Source: Pampus argenteus (Eukaryota; Chordata; Actinopteri; Scombriformes; Stromateidae). From it: DNA of 64,000 nucleotides. Positions 37,100 through 64,000 of the stretch are shown piece after piece. Position 1 is the stretch's first letter. Each line of letters opens with the position of its first letter. The notes beneath the pieces are model-generated. The model worked only from the letters and a program-made list of their open reading frames with translations, searched no databases and had not been told where the DNA came from. Where the stretch lies: contig CM072879.1 in assembly GCA_036937835.1 (NCBI GenBank), forward strand, positions 5,308,001-5,372,000. The letters are read 5' to 3'. The position numbers and the translations under genes are program-made.

Positions 37100-39365
37100 T
37101 TCTCCATCCTAATCCCCATCCCTACGACCACCCACCTCACCCACCCTTAACCCTGCTGGATCCAGTCTCTCTCTCTACACCACTGGCAGTGTCCAACCCA
37201 GTTCAATGCCATAATGAAGAATAATGCCAAATAATCAGAAGACACACATTCCCCCTACTGCACCATTTCACTCTCAATCTGTCTTAATCTGTTTGATTTT
37301 TTTTTTCTGTTGTATTTTGTTCTTTTCTTTGCTTCCTCTCAAACGTTTTCTTCCTGTCTGACACACGATTGTTACAAAGTGCTCCTAGGAATTAACGGGG
37401 TGTCTAAATGTGCGGTAATTGGGTCGACTAATCTTGGCTGCGGCCACCTGATCGCTGGAGATTTACCTAATCCACTCAATGACAACATTCAAGCCAGAAT
37501 CTTCCTGATCCTCTGCAGACCAAACACACCGTCATCACTCAGTCTTAACTACTTTTTTGTCTTTTTTTCTGTAGCCTTCAAGTTCCCATGTTGCACGTGA
37601 CGGCACTATTTGTACTTCACATGGATGCATATGCACACCGAAGTAGCAAGGACCATAATGTCCTTTTAAACCTGATACATTTCCAATTATAGCAGCTAAA
37701 AGAGGCCTTTTGGGCATTGACAACATGTTGTGATTTTGGTCCATTGGTCACCTTATGCAGTTTGAGATAAGAAGTTTGGTTCTGAAATGGGACGCCACTG
37801 TAGCCGCTGATCTTTTTGGACAAAAATTAATAATAGAATTAGAAAAACAACTATAAACTAATAATTGTCTGTGACACATTAAAGGTACCCTGTCAAGTTT
37901 TTTTTTTTTTTTGGAAACAAACAAAAGTTATGTTTACATCAAGTGATTCTTACCAAAACACGTGTTTATATCATTAAGGACTAACAAATGTGCTGAGTGC
38001 TTATCCTATGTTACATATCTTTGTTACTTTCAACTGGAATAGTGTGGAAACAGTGACAGGATGTCAACTACGCCACCTGCATGCGTGCATGGTACAAACT
38101 CTTAAAATCATTGCTCCATAGCGCTCACTAGTGGTCAAAAACTCCACAGGATACCTTTAAGTTACCGGGCCTGTAGCCCCCAACTGTTGGGGGAGTTAAT
38201 ATAGTATTATTGAAACGTACACATTCTGGCTGTTTCCAGTATTCAACATTTACAACACTTGAGGCCAACATGACATGAATGATTCAGTATTTCCTAAAAT
38301 GTATTCCTGGCATTGTGGAGAAGGATTTCACCCTTACCTCGGGAAATATAATTGAACAGTTAAAAAACAAAACTGAATAAATACAATATTAAAAAAAAAA
38401 ATCCAAACTCTTCACATATCAAAAAAATGTTGCATTTGGGAACCAAACAACATCAGTAGATATTCATTGTGGTCTTCAATGGTCCATAGTTACTAAAAAC
38501 TAGCTGCTACAGTTTAGCGTCCAGTAAAACAGGATGAACATATTTCCTAATATTAGATTTGGTGCCAATATATATCTGTAATGCGCTTTTTTTTTAGCAG
38601 GTGGATATTCACTGTAGTGAAAGCACTTACCTGCCATCTTCTCCATATTCCATAATTTTACTGTAACACTTGAAAGCTTCATCTCTGGCACTCGGCGGCA
38701 AACTTTTCAAAGGCGTGTAAATGATCGGACTGAAAAGATGTGAATCTTCTAGCTTTTCCGACGACGTAGCCTCTCCTACTCCTGTTTGTTTCATGTTAAA
38801 GCTGATTTGTTCTGGGCATGAAGATGCAGTAATGTGACTATGCACTGAAACCCTGCCTCATTCTGAACACAGAGATAAAGGTTAAAGCTGGTGTGTTTAG
38901 ATGGACCTGACTGAGTCTTAAACTAGCCTTAGGGAACACTCACCACATGGGAAAAATGAAGGCTTTGCTTATTATGTGCTTTTTATGTATTTACATTCAT
39001 CCAGTTGATCTCATACAGTGTTCATCTATCAAGGACAACATGATTTCCCTCTTACTTGTAACATCTGTCAGACGCCCCCCTTGCTTTCAAAGTTGTGTTG
39101 TTACAGTTTCGGATCCCTAGTAAATACACCCTTTACACACAATGTTTGTGCACTGTTTTGTATGGTTGTAGATGTTTGCCTGTTATTGATGTATATTCAC
39201 TATGAACCATGTTTAAGACATTCCATGTCTCTCTCTGAGCTCCTGCTTTGCTTTTGGACCAATTCCCCTTGGCCAAAAAAAACCAAGAAAATAGGGAATA
39301 AAATGCTGTTGTCTTCCAAGAAGATTGTGAAAAGTGATTTATGGGTAAAAAAAATAAATAAAATG
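37100..39365 (+). other. sh3bgrl3: Likely 3' UTR of sh3bgrl3
   Basis: No exon signals follow the stop codon until the trappc9 region. AATAAA signals occur near 38376 and at about 39350-39362. A complete MITE sits inside at 37879-38160. The true end cannot be chosen from sequence alone. Confidence 0.35.
37879..38160 (+). mobile_element. Complete MITE with TTAA ends and imperfect terminal repeats
   Basis: The left end TTAAAGGTACCCTGTCAAG and the reverse complement of the right end, TTAAAGGTATCCTGTGGAG, form terminal inverted repeats of about 24 bp with three mismatches. Both ends sit on TTAA, the target duplication of piggyBac-type transposons. The element is 282 bp with no coding capacity. 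It matches a teleost element I remember from many UTRs. Whether piggyBac or another transposase moved it is inference from TTAA. Confidence 0.8.
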
Positions 39366-39689
39366 GAGTTGAATCTACCTTGTATGTATTTTCTTTGTCA
39401 TTGTTAGGCTCAACCATCTTTTGCTTTACATATATTTCAAGTTTGGATTTCATCTTGAAAACAGTTTTTGAAACTCCAGTTTCAAGATTCAGTATCAGTG
39501 TAAATTAGATTTGAATATGTGGTTTTCTGTTCATTAGATTCAGCCCCAATTTTAGTGAGGAATTTTACAGGCTGGTTAGTTATTTGAAAATCACTAGAAA
39601 ATCAAACTACAACTAATATCAATGGAGAACAATATATAATAAAAATGCATGTTACTTCCTGTATCCTCTAGATGGAGCTGATGTAGCAC

Positions 39690-39781
39690 ACTTCAATTCT
39701 ACATTTAAAGAGGGCGACGAAGAAGACGAACACTAACGAAGAAGAAGAAACTAATCAAGCTACCCGCAGGTAGCAGGAAAG
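39690..39781 (+). other. trappc9: Candidate 5' UTR exon of trappc9
   Basis: A purine-rich stretch ending tagcaggaaag|gtgagg gives a good donor at 39781/39782, about 1.9 kb before the first coding exon and downstream of the sh3bgrl3 poly(A) candidates. The left end and the link to trappc9 are inferred. Confidence 0.3.
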
Positions 39782-40129
39782 GTGAGGTTTGCTCTCAAAA
39801 AACAAAAACATCCGGTCGGTTGTGGCATGCTCAACACCTTTGAAACGTATTATAAATATTGTAAATAAAGACAGTTAATGGGGAGGCAGGTTGTTGTTGT
39901 TTTGTTGACTGACGTTCATGTAGCCTACAGCTAAAGCGCGCGAGACTGCGCCTTAGCTGTAGCTACTTTAAGCTAGCTGTGTGGCACCCACAGGTGCAGG
40001 CAGAAAACTTTTCTTTATTTCATGGTTTTAAATTACAAAACAAAGTTGTCTTATTTAGCAGGTGTGCTGTCCATTGTCAGCGTACAACAAAAGTAAGTGA
40101 AGAAGTTCTTTCTGTCCTGTTTGTTTATC

Positions 40130-40705
40130 AAGTCTGAGTGAAATAAATGATAGTAAGTGTAGTAACAGTAGTGTTTTCGTCCCTCTGACTGATATATTGT
40201 TATATATGAGATCATTAGATTATAATACTGAACCATCAGTGTTAGAGCAGCATGATACTGTTGTAGTTTCAACTATTTATATATATAGTTAGCTAGTTTA
40301 GTCCAGTCGTTCCCAACCTAGGGGTCGGGCCCCTCCAAAGGGTCACCAGATAAATCTGAGGGGTCGTGAGATGATTAATAGGAGAGGAAAAAAACAAAGT
40401 TATGATACACAAATCATTTTCAGTTTTTTACATTTTTCCTCGAATCTTTGATTTTTGGTGAAATATTGGATAGAAGACGTCGAATAGGTTAAATACTGTG
40501 TTGTATTTGAAAAGGTTGTTATATTATCCATTGTGTCAAATCTTCAACTAAAAAGTAATCAAACCTGTCAAATAAATGTTGTGGAGTAGAAAGTATACTA
40601 TTTCCCTTTGAAATATGTTGGGGTGGAAATATAAAGTAGCATCTAATGGAAATAGTAAAGTCCCTCAAATTGTACTTAAGTACAGTAAATGTACTTAGTT
40701 ACAGG
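40130..40705 (+). mobile_element. Non-autonomous hAT-like repeat, copy B
   Basis: Contains the phrase CAGTCGTTCCCAACCTAGGG at 40304 onward, then ggggtcgtgagatgattaat, and ends around ttgtacttaagtacagtaaa and gtacttagttac (about 40703). The right-hand wording is typical of fish hAT MITE ends (AAATGTACTTAGTTAC). The left part, about 40188-40300, matches copy A at 32655-32935 in inverted orientation. No transposase. Confidence 0.6.
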
Positions 40706-41724
40706 ATATATTATCCTTTTCAAGGGTTTTATTTTGAAAATGGTCACCGGATGTGTTGTAACTTCAGTGTAGCCAACACTGGTCTAAAGGAGGAAGCTGT
40801 GAAATCTGACAGGTTACTGCTAAGGTAACGTGAGTTAACGCTATATATTAAAGACATTACTGTGGAAAACAGCAAACCGTGCGGAGCTGATATGTACATT
40901 ATTGACCCGTTTATTGCAGTCAGCGTTGTTATTGTGTGGCTGTCGGGAGCAGCCAATTCATAGGTTAGCTAGCTGAGCTAAGCTAGCTGACACAAGCTGG
41001 GTAATATCTCAACGTAAGCTATGTGTGGTGATTATATAGTTAATACAACATGAAACTAAGGAAGTGAGAGCCATCGTTTTATTAAGTAGCAGATGTTGGT
41101 CACATTTGACGCTGTAATAATCTTAACAGTTAACTGTTGTTTATGTTCAACACAGACAGCAGCTGTTGCTTTGCTTTTTTATGGAAATGGTACATTTATT
41201 AGGAAACATCACTTCCTGGATTCATTTAGAGTCGCTTGGATTCACTTTTCTATCCTGCACACACCAGAGACTCCAAGCTGCACTTTTTCATTCAAACATT
41301 GTTGTTGTTTTGGAGTAGACGTCACCATGTACACAAACACAGCTGATGTGTGTGTTAGTGTTAAAGGCTTTGATACACACAGAGGATACTCCTGGGCTAA
41401 ATATAAGACTGTCTGACTATATAAATATTATTTTTATACTGATATAATCTGTGATCAAAACATTTTCTTCTGTTATGTGTCACGAGATATTTGAGTGAAT
41501 CTTGTCGTACTGTCTGCTGTCTATTCATGCAGACATTTTTGTAGTACAGTGGAGATTAATGAAGTTTTTGTTTGTGGTGCTCACAGCGTTGAAGAATTCA
41601 AGAGCAAGATGAATGAAAATGACTCTGGATGATCTGTTCTGTGGACACAGTTAAAACTGGAAAGGGTGAATATGCTCTATTAAATGTCTTGCTTTTTTTC
41701 TGTCCCATGAAGCCCCATGTGAAG

Positions 41725-60248
<18,524 letters not shown>

Positions 60249-61658
60249 GTAAGTCCAACCATATTTCTGGTGTTTCCAGTAACCATGTATTATTTTTGGT
60301 AACCACAACCTATACAAAGAAACTCAATGCATGAACTTTCCCAGGAAACCGTGAGCCTTTTTTATTAAAGTTTGATTTGTTGGGGGGGGCGGGTTTCCAA
60401 GTTGTTTTCCAAGTTGTTTTCCAAGTTGTTCCATTGTGGGCATTATAACCACATTATTATTATCATCATATCTACTAAACAGTCTATTATGTAGCTTGTG
60501 CACTTAAACTTGAAAACGGACACAACTGCAGAAGAAAAATAACCAGTAAAACAAACTTGATTAAAGGCAGAAGCACTTTAGGATAAAAGCTTGAAAGAAT
60601 CCTCGGGTCTTGTTTCATTGATCTTGATGACGTCCAATCACGGCATTCCACTTGGCTTCTGATGGACCTCAGTACAGTACAGTCTCTACACATCAGGTTC
60701 ACCTCTAACGCCTTGTCAGACTAGATGAATGTACCACAGTCCTACAGTCGGGTGATATTGCCTGCAATCAGAATCTGATTTAATTCTCTTCAAATATTCC
60801 AATCTAAAAGTAAATGAAACTACCCCAGACTCATATTTGACAGTGAATGGGGTTTGTTGAACCATTTTGTAATATCATCACATTATATCATTGCCCATTC
60901 TTGTATTGTTTGTTTAAAAATCACGCAGAAATTGAGGGGAACGCGCCCTTTACCCGATTACATTCTGTAATATGTCAGTATCTACATTTACAGACTGTGA
61001 TTTAAAAAAACAAAGCCCATCATCTTAACTAGTTTGGTTTAATTTGATAGTGTATCATAGTAGCAGTGAGACGGAGAGAGAGCGTGTTGTGCGATTGTGG
61101 GTCTTCAGGTTGTAGACATCAACAGCAACATATTGTTGAGTCAGGTGTGCTTCGTCAGCAACGTCACGTCAGGTCCCCTTCATCTTTCAGCCCTTTGAAG
61201 CCCTTTCGAGCTCGTCTCCGGAAACCTTTTTGAAGCAGGAGTTCAAGTGAGTTCGCGTCACAGAAAATATCAGTACACAGTCTAACCGAAGTAATTGACA
61301 ATCTAAAAGTAATTGATATTGTAGGAACTGATACTGATTTTAGTAGGGTTTGTTTTGACACAAATAATGAAGCAATTTATAAGGTTGTTGCTCAGGTGTG
61401 ACACGTAATAATGAAGCGTTTTCACTGCAGTTATATAAAGTCTGTTTTAATAGTCTGAGTCTTATTAATAAGAAAAAAAACCTTATGAGCAACGTGCTTC
61501 AAATGTTTATGCTGAAGATTATATTGGAGACTGTAGCAGTTTGATTCAACTACAAATGTGTCGGTCAGTTGAAAATGTAGTTTTATTACCAGACTATGGA
61601 TGTCTGTGTAATATTTGGTTTGCACTGTGTTTGAGGCAGGTTGGTTCAAGCTAACATA

Positions 61659-61671
<13 letters not shown>

Positions 61672-61692
<21 letters not shown>
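61672..61692. repeat. (AT)n microsatellite
   Basis: Alternating AT tract in the last visible trappc9 intron. Confidence 0.9.
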
Positions 61693-61693
<1 letters not shown>

Positions 61694-63625
61694 CATGTAA
61701 CCGTATCATATGAGTTGTTCTGATCTATCTGAGCTGAGCAACAATAATTGTATTTGTTTTTGACTCAGAAAAATAAAAATTCACTCAACTCAATTTTCCT
61801 TCAAACAGAGAGAACCAGGCCTTTATTTAGAACAAAGGCTTTTGTTCCCTGTGTAATGCAGAACCCAGTACTCCCTCCCATCTTCACCTGTTTTCTTGAT
61901 AAATTCAGAATTATGTAAATTTCCACAGCCCAGATTCAATCAGTACATCGTAGTCTTTTCCAGCAGCAACACTGGTTTCATTCGTTAATCATGTCATCAT
62001 TTTTAAGCTCCTATCAGTTAAATTCGGTGCTTTTTGTTCAGGTGTTCTGCAGTAAAAGTCCTGGTCGGCTTTAATCTGAAAAAAAGAAGAATCTGCAGGA
62101 AGACTTTGACATATCTTAACACAGATAAAATGAAATGAAGCTATTACATGGAACTTAGCCATTATTTGAATACTGCCTCCTCCATTTAGTTTATCTGAGG
62201 CTGTGGTATTCACTGTGTTCACGGGTTAATCAGAGATACCACTGCCAGTAATTAAATAATACATTTTATTTAATGTATGGACTGAAGTAGCTGCTGCTGA
62301 AACGACAACAATGTATTAATCAACCAACCATGCTGAAAATGTGCATTTAAAGCTGTTGCTATATTGTTAAGTGCGTCACATGGACAAACACTTTGGTTTA
62401 CCAGTATCAGTCTGTGTTGTTGTTGTTGTTGTTATTGTTATTAGACTACCTGTACTGTACATTCCCCCGAGCAGCTCCTATCTTTGATGCGGGTTTAGAA
62501 GCTGAAAGTCAGCTATTCCTCTGACTCACTACGGTGTCGTGAGGCTTTGGAGATTAATTCAAACATGCCTTTCCCTCTCAGGCGATCTACCTCTGAGGAG
62601 CTACAGTAGCTGCCAGCTAACGAAGTTACCATTACTCTCTTAACTCCTGCGAGGCATCCCTGAGCACGCAGGGGCTGTTCCAATCATCAAACTAAAAAAA
62701 AAAAAAATCATTAAGTGTGAACATGCATTCATCACACAGTGACCACATGTGGGCATGGCCTCCCATGTAGCACTCGTTATTATTTCTGCCACCACAGACG
62801 CTTCCAAACATTTGCCTGTTTTAATGTCCAAACACATACGTTCCAACATGAAATAGATATTTTGAGACTTGGGTTTACCTTGTAGCCTACTAATAGTGCA
62901 ACAGCTATAACAAAAACAGCAAACTGTCACCACTCGCTCATTGTACTGATGGGGAACCATCGTCTTTAGTATTCTGTGCCAGGATGTGGTGATTGAGGTG
63001 TGTGGACACTGGGGATGCAATGAATCAGGTTGAGGTTCAGCTGTAGAAATTGTTTTCCCTATAATTGCTCTGAGACTCAGCTTTAAGAACTGTCCGTTTT
63101 ATGGCTTCATGGTGACTATCCATTCACTTGGATGTGCGTGATGCACTATTACAGGGATATATGGCCATACAGGGAGGTGAATTTTTACTTCATTTTGTCC
63201 TCATAGGAGTAACAGGGACACAGTGCAGTCTGTGTTTGGACAGTGACACGTTTTCTATTGTTTAGCCTGAAATCAAACAATAACTATGAGGTTAAAGTGC
63301 TGGCTTCCAGCTTTAAGGGTGCCTGGGGGGGGGGGTTTACATCCATAGTAAGTGAGCAGTGGAGGTCTCGCTGCGCAGGGTGGTGATCCTAAAAATACAG
63401 AACCCAACAGTTGAAAGAACAAGTCACCCGACCTTCGTCCACCAGGGCGTGTTTCACTTGACGAAAACCAGACTGAAGGCACAAAGATTAATCAATGTCT
63501 TCTTCTGGACACCGCTGTCTATTGTTGAAAGCATAGAAATAAAACAAAAGTCCAAAAAAATCGCACCAGTTAACATTTCTGGGTAGTTACTAAAGTAACA
63601 GCCGAAAAAGCTCCTCTGTTACCAT

Positions 63626-63650
63626 CACACACACACACACACACACACAC
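63626..63650. repeat. (CA)12 microsatellite
   Basis: Uninterrupted CA tract in the last visible trappc9 intron. Confidence 0.95.
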
Positions 63651-64000
63651 GATGGACGGTGATGAGTCTTACTTTAATTCGTTGTGTATATGATCCAGCA
63701 ACCAGCACATATTTTAATGAGGAATCTTAATATATAACAGTTTGCCCTTCATTCCTGCACTTTTCTCCCACTAAAATAGCGCAGCTAATCGATGGAGGCT
63801 GGTAGCCTTTATGGATTATATTGTTGCCGAATTGACCGGAAAGGTTGCCGGCATGTGACACACCTTTTTATCTTGTGTATCTAGGGTTATGCGTTTTGGC
63901 GCACACATAAGGACTTGTCAATATTTCATATTTCTTAAATCGAGTTTGGCGTAAAAACCTTCTCGGGAGAGCGCATGCAGCTAAAACTGCTAATATGTTT

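Larger units (their letters stand above)
60249..64000 (+). other. trappc9: trappc9 intron continuing past the window edge
   Basis: No further trappc9 exon was found; the next one should begin with codons for DFQWVQGD. The intron holds a 13-bp tandem (ttccaagttgttt, three copies, 60397-60430), a (TA)n tract, a (TTG)n tract near 62417-62434 and a (CA)n tract. Open frames here are intronic noise. Confidence 0.7.

Overview
The window looks like nuclear DNA from a bony fish, most likely a percomorph teleost. The evidence is compact spliced genes whose proteins match the vertebrate families tpbg, tmem222, paqr7, sh3bgrl3 and trappc9, short introns, abundant (CA)n microsatellites, and many copies of short dispersed repeats that I recognise as teleost MITE or LINE-tail types. 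There is no sign of bacterial or viral gene organisation.

Layout from left to right. Positions 720-2392 (minus strand) hold a four-exon gene for an unrecognised secreted, basic, Ser/Pro/Gln-rich protein of 473 residues; its true start and end only appear once splice sites are read. Positions 2.4-10.8 kb are gene-poor, with an LTR-like repeat at about 4.2-4.66 kb and a possible conserved non-coding block at about 9.95-10.74 kb. tpbg (trophoblast glycoprotein) occupies 12256-13564 on the minus strand with an intron inside its LRR coding region. tmem222 follows at 17637-20603, minus strand, six coding exons. The strand then switches: paqr7 (membrane progestin receptor alpha type, intronless coding region) is at 27761-28825, sh3bgrl3 (three coding exons) at 34450-37099, and the first ten coding exons of trappc9 span 41725-60248, all on the plus strand. 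trappc9 continues past the right edge, and 60249-64000 is intron.

The genes do not form one pathway. tmem222, paqr7 and sh3bgrl3 have human orthologues that I recall as lying in the same 1p36.11 region, so that trio looks like retained ancestral synteny. tpbg and trappc9 have human orthologues on other chromosomes (6q and 8q). Annotation by open reading frame alone would be wrong for almost every gene here except paqr7.

The most novel item is the left-hand secreted protein. It has a signal peptide, no cysteine after the signal region, a decapeptide Pro-rich repeat, a TATA/CCAAT-type promoter and a start-stop codon pair directly abutting its start codon. Other points worth a second look are a second start-stop pair before the trappc9 start, a 27-nt trappc9 micro-exon, a possible 19-nt poison exon, a complete TTAA-flanked MITE in the likely sh3bgrl3 3' UTR, inverted copies of one dispersed repeat flanking sh3bgrl3, a 33-bp minisatellite downstream of paqr7, a very long (GT)n tract and a diverged local duplication between tpbg and tmem222. 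Orthology calls rest on remembered family sequences; no database search was possible.
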